A stretch of 64,000 bases of DNA from Pirellulaceae bacterium (GTDB lineage: Bacteria > Planctomycetota > Planctomycetia > Pirellulales > Pirellulaceae): NCBI GenBank assembly GCA_018402565.1, contig JAGYIQ010000005.1, positions 186,001 to 250,000 of the forward strand. The letters are read 5' to 3'. Every line of letters begins with the position of its first letter. Position 1 is the stretch's first letter. Both the position numbers and the translations under genes were made by a program. The notes under the pieces were generated by a model. That model searched no databases and was not told where the DNA came from. It worked only from the letters and a program-made list of their open reading frames with translations. This document shows, piece after piece, positions 55,644 to 64,000 of the stretch.

Positions 55644-56321
55644 TGGAGTCGCGGCGGGATGGTTGTGTCGCGGCAACTGCTCGGCCCAACGAGCCAATTG
55701 CCGCAGGGATTCATCGGTCGCGTCACGGTGCCGTTGGCACCAACGACGGAGCGAGGCGTCGTCATCGATATCTTCCAGTGGAGACAGCAACGCCTGAGGC
55801 AAGCCCGTCGCCGCCGCTCGCTCTTGCGATTGCCGCAGGACTTGGTCCGTGCTCCAAGCGATGTCGCGGAATACCGTCGGAACCGGGCGACTGAGTCCCA
55901 CCAAGTAATACCCCCCGTCGCTGGCCGGCCCCCAGACGATCGGTACCTGATCCAATCGCTGCCAAGCCGACTCGATCAGGCCGGCATCGACGTCCAAACA
56001 ATCGCTGCCGACAACCACCACTTGGGTCGCTCCTCGGTCGAACTGCTGCTGGAAAAAGCTGGCCAAGCGTTGCCCCAAGTCACCGTCGGCTTGGGCCTGC
56101 AGTTCCCAATCCGGCGCCACCGCCGCAAAGTCTGCTGCGGCATTCGCCGGCGCGAAGACAATCACGGCCGAATCCGCCGCCGCGCGACGAATCTGCTGCA
56201 ACACCCCCAACAACATCCGACGGTAGAACTCGGACGCGGCTTCCGCCCCCAAGGCCGCGGCCAACCGCGTCTTGACGGCCCCCGCCGACCAGTACTTGGC
56301 GAAAACGCCGACGACCCGCAT
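55596..56321 (-). CDS. Arsenosugar-type glycosyltransferase (TIGR04282/DUF2064)
   Basis: The 241-residue protein fits a small nucleotidyl-sugar-binding family: MRVVGVFAKYWSAGAVKTRL, VVVVGSDCLDVDAGLIESAW, IVWGPASDGGYYLVGLSRP and FRDIAWSTDQVLRQS. TIGR04282 members are linked in other bacteria to arsenosugar or related glycoside synthesis, although no arsenic gene is adjacent here. The start ATG at 56321 has GAGAGGGAA upstream. The C-terminus runs into a 15-bp minisatellite. Confidence 0.78.
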   Translation of the reverse strand: MRVVGVFAKYWSAGAVKTRLAAALGAEAASEFYRRMLLGVLQQIRRAAADSAVIVFAPANAAADFAAVAPDWELQAQADGDLGQRLASFFQQQFDRGATQVVVVGSDCLDVDAGLIESAWQRLDQVPIVWGPASDGGYYLVGLSRPVPTVFRDIAWSTDQVLRQSQERAAATGLPQALLSPLEDIDDDASLRRWCQRHRDATDESLRQLARWAEQLPRHNHPAATPDDSRVDDSRVDDPGG

Positions 56322-56384
56322 GCCAATTCCCTCTCGCCAACCCACCCGTTCACAACATACCAAACTGGCCGCGACTCTGCTAAG

Positions 56385-56529
56385 CTAGTGCTTGGTCACA
56401 ATTTAATTTTGGGATCGGTGTGGCAAAGGGGTCAGGCGTCAATTGCCGGAACGGCCCTACGGGTGCTGCGCACAATTGACGCCTGACCCCTTTGCCACAC
56501 CCCAAGTTCTGGCTGTGACAAAGCACTAG
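56385..56529. mobile_element. REP/MITE-like palindromic element, copy 1
   Basis: A 145-bp element with 16-bp inverted ends, CTAGTGCTTGGTCACA (56385-56400) and TGTGACAAAGCACTAG (56514-56529), one mismatch. Inside is an exact 28-bp inverted repeat (56418-56445 and 56473-56500) whose core is AAAGGGGTCAGGCGTCAATT. This sequence type resembles REP palindromes mobilised by single-strand REP-associated transposases, which are not encoded here. Confidence 0.8.
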
Positions 56530-56573
56530 GCACAGCCGTTTCGTTCCCAGACTCCCTGCCGGGGCCCGCCTCC

Positions 56574-57845
56574 ATGTCCACCGCTGCGAACTTCGCCCAG
56601 CTCGTGCGTCAGAGCCAATTGGTCGAAGAAGACGCCCTCTCAACCGCCTTGGCAACCGCCTTGGCCGCTACCCCAGCGACCTCCGCCACGGATCTGGCGC
56701 GGCAACTGATCCGCGCCGGGCACTTGACGTCATGGCAAGCTGAAAAACTGTTGGCCGGCAAACACAAGGGCTTTTTCCTGGGCAAGTACAAGTTACTGCA
56801 GCCATTGGGGGCCGGCGGGATGAGCGTCGTGTACCTGGCCCAACACCAGCTACTCGGTCAACGTCGCGCGATCAAGGTCCTGCCGAAGTCGAAGGTCTCC
56901 GACAGCAGCTACCTGCAGCGATTCTACCGCGAGGCCCAAGCCGCCGCGCGGCTGAACCATCCCAACATTGTGCGGACCTTCGACATCGATCACCAAGCGG
57001 ACCAACACTACATGGTCATGGAATTCATCGAAGGCGAGGACCTGGCCAGCATCGTCAAACGCGAGGGTGCCCTGCCCTACCCTGTGGCGGTCGACTACCT
57101 ACAGCAGGCAACGCGGGCGCTGCAACACGCCCATGCCGCCGGCATGGTGCATCGCGACGTTAAGCCCGGCAACCTGCTCCGCACACCCCAGGGACAGATC
57201 AAGTTATTGGATTTGGGCCTGGCCAAGTTCAGCGATCAAGGCTCCGACTTGACCTTGACGCACGACGAGACCCTGATGGGAACCGCTGATTTTCTGTCGC
57301 CCGAACAGGCCCTGCATAGCCATTTGGTGGATCATCGCGCCGACCTGTATTCCCTCGGTGCCACCTTTTATTTTTTCATCGCGGGTCATCCCCCGTTCCC
57401 CGAAGGCACCGTGGCCCAGCGATTGATTCGACACCAATCCGTCGAGCCTCCCTCGTTGGTGTCCCTACAACCCGCCTGCCCGCCCTTCCTGTCTGAACTG
57501 TGCCAGTGGATGATGAAAAAGCAGCCCAGCGACCGCTGCCCCAGCTGCGATGACCTGCTGGCTGCGCTCGGTCGTTGGCAACTTGACCCCACCCAGACCC
57601 ACCTGCCGCTCACCCCGCCTCTCCAGCCGGCCGCGACCCGTTTGGCACCCGAGACAACCGCCCCGGCCAGCGACTCGAGGTCCCCTGGGCAATTGCCAAC
57701 AAAATCCAGCAAAGCGGCTCGCACCGCAACCACTGGCAAGCGCCGCTCCTCGAGCCTCGGCTACTGGCTGGTGGCCGCCTTGTTGTTCGTGTTGCTCCTG
57801 GCCCTCGGGGGCTTGTGGTGGGCCTTCAGCAACCTGCCTACCTGA
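56574..57845 (+). CDS. Serine/threonine protein kinase (Pkn type)
   Basis: The 423-residue kinase has a leading helical segment, then a complete Hanks-type kinase domain: glycine loop LLQPLGAGGMSVVYLA, ATP lysine in RRAIKVL, HRDVKPGN catalytic loop, and DLGLAKFS (DLG in place of DFG). The activation end is TADFLSPEQAL, and the C-lobe includes DLYSLGATFYFFIAGHPPFP. After a Pro/Thr/Arg-rich linker comes a single membrane helix (LGYWLVAALLFVLLLALGGL) near residues 395-417. The gene lies between two inverted copies of a REP/MITE-like element. The target is unknown. Confidence 0.92.
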   Translation: MSTAANFAQLVRQSQLVEEDALSTALATALAATPATSATDLARQLIRAGHLTSWQAEKLLAGKHKGFFLGKYKLLQPLGAGGMSVVYLAQHQLLGQRRAIKVLPKSKVSDSSYLQRFYREAQAAARLNHPNIVRTFDIDHQADQHYMVMEFIEGEDLASIVKREGALPYPVAVDYLQQATRALQHAHAAGMVHRDVKPGNLLRTPQGQIKLLDLGLAKFSDQGSDLTLTHDETLMGTADFLSPEQALHSHLVDHRADLYSLGATFYFFIAGHPPFPEGTVAQRLIRHQSVEPPSLVSLQPACPPFLSELCQWMMKKQPSDRCPSCDDLLAALGRWQLDPTQTHLPLTPPLQPAATRLAPETTAPASDSRSPGQLPTKSSKAARTATTGKRRSSSLGYWLVAALLFVLLLALGGLWWAFSNLPT

Positions 57846-57874
57846 GTGGGAACAGACACCCCACGCAAAAAAAC

Positions 57875-58037
57875 GGCAACCGTTCACGCGGTAGGGTGCC
57901 GTGGAGCAAGTCGGACGACCCGCACAACCGTTTGTGAATAAAACCAATGGTGATTGAGCGAGTTTGCCCCACGATCGATCCGACTTGCGTTGGCGCCCCC
58001 GCCCCCCAAGTTGAGCAGCCAACCGTGAACCGTTGCC
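57875..58037. repeat. Palindromic element with GCAACCGTTCACG ends
   Basis: The ends GGCAACCGTTCACG (57875-57888) and CGTGAACCGTTGCC (58024-58037) are near-perfect inverses. An inner pair GCAAGTCGGA and TCCGACTTGC matches the structure of the element at 27902-28064. No coding capacity. Confidence 0.7.
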
Positions 58038-58050
58038 AAAAAAATGGCGA

Positions 58051-58254
58051 AGTGCTTTGTCACAGCCAAAACTTGGGGTGTGGCAAAGGGGTCAGGCGTC
58101 AATTGTGCGCAGCACCCGCTGGGCCGTTCCGGCAATTGACGCCTGACCCCTTTGCCACACCCAATTGTGCGCAGCACCCGCTGGGCCGTTCCGGCAATTG
58201 ACGCCTTATCCCTTTGCCACACCAATCCAAAAATTAAATTGTGACAAAGCAGTA
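58051..58254. mobile_element. REP/MITE-like palindromic element, copy 2 (inverted, extended)
   Basis: A second copy of the 56385-56529 element in the opposite orientation, bounded by AGTGCTTTGTCACA (58051-58064) and TGTGACAAAGCAGTA. It contains one left arm, two right arms and a partly duplicated half (58163-58223), suggesting a duplication after insertion. With copy 1 it brackets the kinase gene. Confidence 0.8.
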
Positions 58255-58379
58255 GAATGGCCTAGCTTGGGGTAAACTATAGGTGAACCGCGGGACTCGG
58301 TAGCTGCCGTCAGCCCGCGGTAGGCCGATGCCACAGCCGTCCGCTTGTCCCCCGGTCGCCTTTCCCCAGAGCCACGAAG

Positions 58380-60296
58380 ATGCGTTTATTTGCCTCTGCC
58401 CCATCCCCATCGCGTTTGTCAGTTGCCGTCTCGACGGGGGTTCGGCGGTGGGCGACCGCTTGGTGTGCCGCGTTGTGGCTGTGCGGTGGACTCGGTGTTT
58501 GCCCCCCCATGCCGGAACGGCTGTTGGCCATGCCGATGCAGGAGACGATGGCCGATCCCAAGGTGGCTCAACTGAAAGCGCATCTGGATGCCGCTGAAAC
58601 AGCCTATCGCGGCCAGGACGTGGCCCAGTTGACCGAACATGTCAACGCGGCGATCCAAGTCTTGGAGCAGATCCTGGCGGCAGCCCAGCGGTCCGATGTG
58701 CCGGAGGTCCGCAACCAGCACAAACGCTTGGTCGCTGCGCATCGCATCCTGCGGAACCTCAAGGCCAAGCCAGACGCCTTGCCGCAGATGAAGTTCAACT
58801 TCGTCGAGCCGGGAGCCGATGCACCCAAGATGGAGGCGAATCGAGTCTCCTTTCAGAATGCGATTGCTCCCTTGATCGCCAACAAGTGCGGCCGCTGTCA
58901 CGTCACTCGAGCGAGTGGCGGCACCCAATTCGCATCGGCCATGGAGTTAAGTGCTTTGGTCTTTCCGGGTGACCCCGGACGCAGTTATTTGTACGAAATT
59001 GTTGAAAACGACACGATGCCGCAGGGCAACAACAAACTGACAGCCGATGAGAAATCGCTGCTCAAGTTATGGATCGAACAGGGCGGGCAATTGGACCCAG
59101 GCCTGACGGACTACGACCTGCGGACCGTGGCAGCAGCTCCCCCGACCGCGGCGGGTGACTCGCCCGAGATTCCGCGCGCGACCGAGTCAGACACCGTCTT
59201 CTTCTCACGCGACATCGCGCCGCTGCTGGTCGCTTCATGCCAGGGCTGTCACCTGCAAACCAACCAAGTTCGCAACGGACTGTCCTTGGACAATTTCACT
59301 CGTTTGTTGCAGGGTGGTGGCGCCGGTCCTTTGCTGGTACCCGGTGAACCCGAAAATAGCCTATTAATCAAGAAACTACGCGGCATGGCCGACGGCCAAC
59401 GCATGCCGCTCAATCGTCCCGCCTGGAGCGACGAACAAATCGAACTGGTCAGTACCTGGATTCGCGAGGGCGCGAAGTACGACGGATTGGATCCCATCGA
59501 ACCAACGGTTGAATTGGTCGAGCGGAGTCGCCTCAGTCGACTGGGAATTGCCGAGATCAACACCCTCCGCGAACAGCAACTGCTGCAAGCCTGGCGGTTA
59601 GCCTTGGTCGATCAACCTTACCAACAGGGCCAAACCGACCACTTCCTGTGGATCGCCGGTGCCCAGGTGGACGCGACCAAGATCGAAACCTGGCTCAAGT
59701 CGGCCGAACAGGAGTACAAGCGTCGTCGCCAGGCCATGAACGTGCAACCGAACAACGCGTATGCTGGCGGAAAGATTCTGATTTTGATCCCGGAGTCCAA
59801 TTACGACTTTAGTGAAATGTCGAAGCTCTTGAGTCGTCGCGAAGTCAACACCCAGCGCCGCGGCTATTGGCAGTCCACCCTGATGGGACCTTATCTGGTT
59901 TTAGCCGCAACTCTGAGCGACCAACAGCTGGAGGAGCTTTTGCCGAGCTGGGTCGGCTCGGCGATGGTCGCCAATCTGGCTCCGGGTCTACCGGTGTGGT
60001 TCTGTGACAGCCTAGGCTTGGCTCTGAGCGACGGGGGACGAGGTCGCGAACGGGGCCCCGCGGCCAACGAAACCAGTTTCAGTGCCGATCAGATCCGACG
60101 TTGGCTGGGTGGACAGTTGCCTTTGGCCGAGAAAGAGGGGCTGGACCAAGCGCTGGCGGCGGCCTGGCGGAAGCAACGTCAACGGCTACCGGAACTGCTG
60201 GCCCGGTTACAACAGGGCGAACGGCTGGAAACCGCGTTGCAAATCCCTTCCGCCGCCGCCTGGGTCGAGTTTATCGGCAACGCTCTGCAGCGTTAG
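58380..60296 (+). CDS. Planctomycete-type di-heme cytochrome c-like protein
   Basis: The 638-residue protein has a signal peptide (ATAWCAALWLCGGLGVCPPM) and two planctomycete cytochrome C-type domains: SFQNAIAPLIANKCGRCHVT and FFSRDIAPLLVASCQGCHLQ, each CxxCH. The middle and C-terminal parts are large and unassigned. Such proteins are usually part of exported redox chains, but the substrate is unknown. Start ATG is weakly supported by the upstream sequence. Confidence 0.82.
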   Translation: MRLFASAPSPSRLSVAVSTGVRRWATAWCAALWLCGGLGVCPPMPERLLAMPMQETMADPKVAQLKAHLDAAETAYRGQDVAQLTEHVNAAIQVLEQILAAAQRSDVPEVRNQHKRLVAAHRILRNLKAKPDALPQMKFNFVEPGADAPKMEANRVSFQNAIAPLIANKCGRCHVTRASGGTQFASAMELSALVFPGDPGRSYLYEIVENDTMPQGNNKLTADEKSLLKLWIEQGGQLDPGLTDYDLRTVAAAPPTAAGDSPEIPRATESDTVFFSRDIAPLLVASCQGCHLQTNQVRNGLSLDNFTRLLQGGGAGPLLVPGEPENSLLIKKLRGMADGQRMPLNRPAWSDEQIELVSTWIREGAKYDGLDPIEPTVELVERSRLSRLGIAEINTLREQQLLQAWRLALVDQPYQQGQTDHFLWIAGAQVDATKIETWLKSAEQEYKRRRQAMNVQPNNAYAGGKILILIPESNYDFSEMSKLLSRREVNTQRRGYWQSTLMGPYLVLAATLSDQQLEELLPSWVGSAMVANLAPGLPVWFCDSLGLALSDGGRGRERGPAANETSFSADQIRRWLGGQLPLAEKEGLDQALAAAWRKQRQRLPELLARLQQGERLETALQIPSAAAWVEFIGNALQR

Positions 60297-60345
60297 GATT
60301 CGTCCTGAGGACTTGTCAGCAATTAACTTACCGAATTGAAAATCA

Positions 60346-60368
60346 GCCGGAGTGCTTTAGCACCCGGC
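60346..60368 (+). terminator. Hairpin downstream of cytochrome gene
   Basis: GCCGG and GTGC pair with GCAC and CCGGC across a TTTA loop, with a single bulged A, 50 bases after the stop codon. It may be a terminator, but the U tract is poor. The rest of 60369-60561 shows nothing else I can support. Confidence 0.35.
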
Positions 60369-60561
60369 AATTTCATCAACCACGTTCTGCAAATAACGGG
60401 AATCGGACAAAACACAAAAACTAATGAAAAGGCGGCTCGTTGCCTCTTGGCCACACCGCCACCGTCGGCCTCGTGCCGGCGGGGCGATGCCTGACCGGCT
60501 ACCAGCGCGCCCTAATAATCAAAAAACAGGAACATTGCCCCAACTGTTGCTAAGCTATCCG

Positions 60562-61449
60562 TTAGTCCGGAAAGTGCTGCGCGATTTTTCGACGGAGGAA
60601 CTGGACGCTATTTTGTAATTGCTGAAACCCGTCGACGCCGTCTTCCACGCTGATCCAACTGTCGAAGCCCACGCCGCGCAGAATCGTAAAGATCGCGTCG
60701 TAGTCGTTCAACCCTTGGCCAATCTCGCCATGCCGCAATCGCTTGGCATAGCCCAAGGCCCCGGTTTCCTCGCGGCGCAAGTCCTCCAAGGTACCTTCAA
60801 TCAAGTAGCGGTCGCTGGCATGCATCGTCACCACGCGTCCCGCCACGCGACGCAGCAACTCCAGCGGGTCATCTCCCGCCAAATACGCGTTACTGGGATC
60901 GTAGTTCACACCAAAACCGGCCTGCGGCAGGCGATCGACCAATCGGCAAAACACGTCCATCTGCTGGGCGAATTCCGGGTAGTCCCAAAAGTCGTCCTTG
61001 TAATGATTCTCCAAAATCAGCGTTACGCCCAACTGTTGGGCCAAAGGCAGGCAGGCCTCGATGCACTGGGCCGCCAACTCCACGCCCTGCTCGATCGAGA
61101 GCTCCGGCCGCCGCTGCCCGCTGAGCACGCGACAGTAGCTGCCACCCAGTTCCGCGGTCATGCGGATCCAGCCCTGCTGCTTGGCAATCTCCGCCGCCCG
61201 AAACTCGGCCGACGGATGCGTGAAGTCCGGTGAACAGCACATCATCGGGATGACCATGCCATACGATTCCACCTGCCGACGAAACTCCGGCCAACGCCGG
61301 GCGTCCGCCATCTCCAAGAACCCGGCGTACCACTCCAACCCCTCCACCTCCAGCGTCGCGGCCATTTCGATCCACTGGTGCAGGGTCATCGATCCCTCTT
61401 TGCAGAGGGCCGTCATGTAGGCTTTGGGAAATACCGCCAATTTGGGCAT
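60562..61449 (-). CDS. Sugar phosphate isomerase/epimerase-like protein
   Basis: A 295-residue TIM-barrel-type protein of the AP endonuclease 2/xylose isomerase-like fold. Metal-ligand-like positions are in VTLILENHYKDDFWDYPEFA, GFGVNYDPSNAYLAG, RVVTMHASDRYLIEG and WISVEDG. Members include hydroxypyruvate isomerase, IolE and xylose isomerase relatives; the substrate is not determinable. The ATG at 61449 is preferred. It is divergent from the LptF/G-like gene. Confidence 0.78.
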   Translation of the reverse strand: MPKLAVFPKAYMTALCKEGSMTLHQWIEMAATLEVEGLEWYAGFLEMADARRWPEFRRQVESYGMVIPMMCCSPDFTHPSAEFRAAEIAKQQGWIRMTAELGGSYCRVLSGQRRPELSIEQGVELAAQCIEACLPLAQQLGVTLILENHYKDDFWDYPEFAQQMDVFCRLVDRLPQAGFGVNYDPSNAYLAGDDPLELLRRVAGRVVTMHASDRYLIEGTLEDLRREETGALGYAKRLRHGEIGQGLNDYDAIFTILRGVGFDSWISVEDGVDGFQQLQNSVQFLRRKIAQHFPD

Positions 61450-61606
61450 GCGCGCGTGTCCTCGAGCTGCGATTCGACTGGTCAAAATTCGCCGATCTTG
61501 CTAGGCTGCCACTCGCGGTGGACCAATCACCACCCGAGCAATCTTGTTGCTAGCAGTTCCGTTGACGTAGCCCATTGGCCGCCCCGTTTCGCCCGCCGCC
61601 GTTTGT

Positions 61607-61665
61607 CCGACCAACCACGAGCCCGACCAACCACGAGCCCGACCAACCACGAGCCCGACCAACCC
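61607..61665 (+). repeat. 16-bp tandem repeats running into a start codon
   Basis: Three copies of CCGACCAACCACGAGC and a truncated fourth (CCGACCAACCC) end immediately before the ATG of the LptF/G-like gene at 61666. There is no Shine-Dalgarno sequence in this stretch. Confidence 0.8.
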
Positions 61666-62919
61666 ATGAACTTGTTCGACCGCTACGTATTGGGATTGTT
61701 TCTCAAGATCATGCTGGTGTGTTACTCCAGTCTGGCGGGGCTGTATTTGATCATCGACGTCTTCAACAACTTGGATGAATTCGTGGAGCTTGGCAAGCGG
61801 GGAGGCTCGCTGATGAGTGTCTTGTCGGCGTATTATGCCCCGCGTTTGGTGGGCTTGTTCTGTGAAGTCAGTGGGTTGTTGTACCTGTTGGCGGCGATTT
61901 GCACGCTGACGCGACTGCAGGCCACCCACGAATTGGCGGCGGTGCAGGCGGCTGGCGTCAGTGTCCGTCGGGTGACGCGACCGATTCTGTTGCTGACCGC
62001 GGTGCTGTGCCTGCTGACCTGGGGGGCGCGGGAGGTGTTGCTGCCCAAGTATCGCGAGATCCTATCGGTGAGTCCGCAGGAGATGCTGCGTGGCCAGCCG
62101 CTGCCGGTGGTCTCCCAAATCGACTACGACTCGTTGATCATGTTCCGCGGCCAAGAGATTGACCTCTCCCGCCGGACCATCCACGGCATCGATCTGCAAC
62201 TGCCGCGCGACTTGCAGCCCAGTCCTGGAGCCGGGCCAGCCGCCGCTGGCACTGGCACTGCCACGCCAGAACTTCCCGTGGATCGAGCCGTGGACCCGCC
62301 GGGGCAGGACCCGCGGAGGGACAGGCCGATCGGTGGTGGCGGCGGGCAATTGAAGGCCAAGCTAGCGGTCTGGCAGCCGGCGACCGAGCAGCACCCGGGC
62401 GGCTTTTTGCTGGAGGGCGTGGAACTGCCTGAGACTTGGGCGGGATCTGCTAGCGTTGTGCAGAATGGCGAGCCGCGGGTGTTGTTGCCGAGTGACCAGG
62501 CGTGGTTGGAGGCGGACCAGTGTTTTGTGCCGACCCACTTGAGTTTGTGGCAGTTGGCGCGGGGTGCGGCTTGGTTCCGGTCGGCTTCTTTGGCAGAACT
62601 GGTGGCCATCAATCGCAGCGGCAGCGTGCGTTTGCCGGCGGCCCATCGAGTGGAAATGCATTGGCGCTTATTGCGGCCGTGGATGGATTTTATGTTGTTG
62701 TTGATCGGCTTGCCGTTGGTGTTGCGACCGGGTGGTCAGAAGCTCGTGGTGGCCGCGGGGTACTGCGCCCTGTTGATGTTGGGCGTGCAGTTGTTGATCA
62801 TGGCCGCCCAGTTTCTCGGGGGTCAACAGATTCTCAAGCCAGCCGCTTTTGCCGCTTGGTTGCCGCTGCTGGTGTCGTTACCGATCGCCGTCTGGTCCTA
62901 CCAACGCTTCAACTATTGA
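61666..62919 (+). CDS. LptF/LptG-family LPS export permease
   Basis: The 417-residue protein has the YjgP/YjgQ layout: three N-terminal helices (MNLFDRYVLGLFLKIMLVCY, LVGLFCEVSGLLYLLAAICT), the conserved VQAAGVSVRRVTRP coupling region, a periplasmic beta domain, and three C-terminal helices (FMLLLIGLPLVLRPGGQKLV, GVQLLIMAAQFLGGQ). LptF and LptG form the inner-membrane ABC permease that exports LPS. The start is the ATG at 61666 right after a tandem repeat. The following gene encodes an LptD-like protein. Confidence 0.88.
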   Translation: MNLFDRYVLGLFLKIMLVCYSSLAGLYLIIDVFNNLDEFVELGKRGGSLMSVLSAYYAPRLVGLFCEVSGLLYLLAAICTLTRLQATHELAAVQAAGVSVRRVTRPILLLTAVLCLLTWGAREVLLPKYREILSVSPQEMLRGQPLPVVSQIDYDSLIMFRGQEIDLSRRTIHGIDLQLPRDLQPSPGAGPAAAGTGTATPELPVDRAVDPPGQDPRRDRPIGGGGGQLKAKLAVWQPATEQHPGGFLLEGVELPETWAGSASVVQNGEPRVLLPSDQAWLEADQCFVPTHLSLWQLARGAAWFRSASLAELVAINRSGSVRLPAAHRVEMHWRLLRPWMDFMLLLIGLPLVLRPGGQKLVVAAGYCALLMLGVQLLIMAAQFLGGQQILKPAAFAAWLPLLVSLPIAVWSYQRFNY

Positions 62920-62967
62920 GTTCTGCGGGCGGGTCGGGGCCCGTGCCTCCAATTGCAGAAACTTATA

Positions 62968-62996
62968 TTGCGGCTGATTTCCTGCGTTTCTATACT
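62968..62996 (+). promoter_or_regulatory. Candidate sigma-70-like promoter before lptD-like gene
   Basis: TTGCGG, 17 bases, TATACT. The -10 is close to consensus, the -35 only partial. It lies 63 bases upstream of the proposed start of the LptD/OstA-like gene. Planctomycete promoters are poorly characterised, so this is tentative. Confidence 0.35.
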
Positions 62997-63059
62997 CGGC
63001 TGTCGCAATAAAGGATTATTGCGTCGTGTTCCGTGCCAGGATGGTCAGGTAGAACGCTT

Positions 63060-64000
63060 TTGATTCGGCTCCGCGTAACCCGTTGCTCTTGTGTTAGCGC
63101 TGCCCGCGTGCGGGGTGAGCCCGGCCGGATTGCGTGCGGAGGGTTGATCGCGTGGCTGTGGCTTGGCCTGGGTGCGTTGTCGACGGCCTTTGCGCAGGCC
63201 CCACTGGCGCAGCAACAACCGGACTTCGGTCGCTACCGGGGCGGCGAATCGGCGCCAGCGGCCTTGGGCTTGCCGGCGTTCCAGCCGACGGATGGCAACA
63301 GCAGTAGCGTCATCGAGTGGGGGTCGAGCGGCTCGAGTTTCCGCGGCACGCCCGAGCCGGCGCAAGCGTGGCAGCCCAGCCAGGACGGGCCCCAAGCCGT
63401 GTTCGGCCTACTGCCACCGCTCAATAGCCCCAATACCGGAGCGCAATCGCCAGGTACTTGGCCCACGGGAGCAGCGGCACAGGGCCTGGCAGGTCCGGGT
63501 CTGGCAGGTCCGGGCCTGGCAGGTGTCGGTGCCTCGGCTGCGACTACGCCATCGTCCTCCGGCACCGCTTTGAGCGGCGAAAGTGGCCAGCCGGTCCAGG
63601 TGCAGATCTTTCCCCGCAATGCCGGCGTGGACTTGAACGTCAGGAATTTGCCTGGGCGGGTACCGGGCGAAGAAGTCGTCTTGGCCACTGGCGGGGTGCG
63701 GGTGGTGATCGACAGTCCGGCGTTGATGCAACCGACGGGTGATGGCTTATCGAACTTGGGCCGCGGCGAGCGGTTGATCATCCAAGCCGATAACTTGGTG
63801 GCCTGGACCAATCGCCTGTCCTTTCTGGGTGGTTCAAACGAGGCCCCACGGTGGGAACTGTACTTGGAGGGCAATGTGATCTTCGCGTTGGGCCAGCGGG
63901 TCGTCTACGCGACCAAGATGTTCTACGACGTGAATCAACAACGCGGCACGATCCTGGATGCGGAGATATTGTCGCCGGTGGCCGAACAATACGAAGGCCT
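63060..64000 (+). CDS. LptD/OstA-like outer-membrane LPS assembly protein, N-terminal part
   Basis: An open frame from TTG at 63060 (or GTG at 63108) to the window end without a stop, so the gene is truncated. It encodes a signal sequence (CGGLIAWLWLGLGALSTAFA), a Gly/Ala/Pro-rich linker with AQGLAGPGLAGPGLAGVGA (tandem repeat), and then LptA/OstA-like beta segments (RLIIQADNLVAWTN, LYLEGNVIFALGQRVVYATK, FYDVNQQRGTILDAEILSPV) typical of LptD N-terminal domains. It follows the LptF/G gene, which fits an LPS transport cluster. Confidence 0.75.
   Translation, partial: MIRLRVTRCSCVSAARVRGEPGRIACGGLIAWLWLGLGALSTAFAQAPLAQQQPDFGRYRGGESAPAALGLPAFQPTDGNSSSVIEWGSSGSSFRGTPEPAQAWQPSQDGPQAVFGLLPPLNSPNTGAQSPGTWPTGAAAQGLAGPGLAGPGLAGVGASAATTPSSSGTALSGESGQPVQVQIFPRNAGVDLNVRNLPGRVPGEEVVLATGGVRVVIDSPALMQPTGDGLSNLGRGERLIIQADNLVAWTNRLSFLGGSNEAPRWELYLEGNVIFALGQRVVYATKMFYDVNQQRGTILDAEILSPVAEQYEG

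Overview
The window looks like a chromosome segment of a flagellated planctomycete (Planctomycetota, probably a Pirellulales-type bacterium; I cannot name the species). The reasons are: high GC; many large secreted proteins of types common in planctomycetes (DUF1559-like lipoprotein, planctomycete-type CxxCH cytochromes, a PVC-type beta-propeller/cytochrome, a Pkn kinase with DLG in place of DFG, multi-copy carboxypeptidase-regulatory-like domains); a TPR/ExbB/ExbD operon; an Lpt-type LPS export pair; and intergenic spaces full of short repeats. No rRNA, tRNA, CRISPR array, integrase or transposase gene was recognised.

Layout. 0-3.9 kb: minus-strand flagellar rod/ring operon flgF-flgG-flgA-flgH, perhaps continuing into flgI off the left edge. 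4.2-7.8 kb: rsmD-like methyltransferase, formate-tetrahydrofolate ligase and two small hypothetical genes. 7.8-12.8 kb: two large secreted proteins. 13-18.1 kb: small membrane protein, family-5-like uracil-DNA glycosylase, CPBP membrane protease, PQQ-type beta-propeller protein, CYTH protein. 18.2-21.2 kb: tandem array of about 470-bp units. 21.2-29.1 kb: RNase Z-like protein, a Cys/Met-type PLP enzyme, DUF1559-like lipoprotein, folP-hisH (ATGA overlap), a small lipoprotein, malate dehydrogenase. 29.2-32.5 kb: two diverged paralogous membrane proteins. 32.9-39.1 kb: TPR-TPR-ExbB-ExbD-ExbD operon. 39.1-41.9 kb: an AT-richer island with two secreted unknown proteins. 42-47.8 kb: giant CotH/beta-propeller/cytochrome c protein followed by an ECF sigma factor and a probable anti-sigma protein. 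47.9-48.95 kb: a two-part repeat array whose halves share a core in opposite orientation. 49-55.4 kb: nucleotidyltransferase-HD protein, a duplicated EamA-like membrane protein, chorismate-lyase-like protein, DUF3311 protein plus sodium:solute symporter, GYF/zinc-ribbon-like protein. 55.6-58.3 kb: arsenosugar-type glycosyltransferase and a Ser/Thr kinase gene that sits between two inverted copies of a REP/MITE-like element. 58.4-64 kb: di-CxxCH protein, sugar-phosphate isomerase-like protein, LptF/G permease and the start of an LptD/OstA-like gene.

The most distinctive property is the repeat ecology. Several unrelated repeat families (a palindromic family with GTAACCGTTCACG ends, a REP-like element containing AAAGGGGTCAGGCGTCAATT, a CCCTACG heptamer, 53-, 111- and 470-bp tandem units) fill intergenic spaces right up to coding ends. 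In several cases they appear to supply a stop codon, and once probably a start codon. In addition, many coding regions carry 12-18-bp in-frame tandem duplications. I found no clear new enzymatic or defence system. The repeat systems and the CotH/cytochrome/ECF locus are the best candidates for something undescribed.
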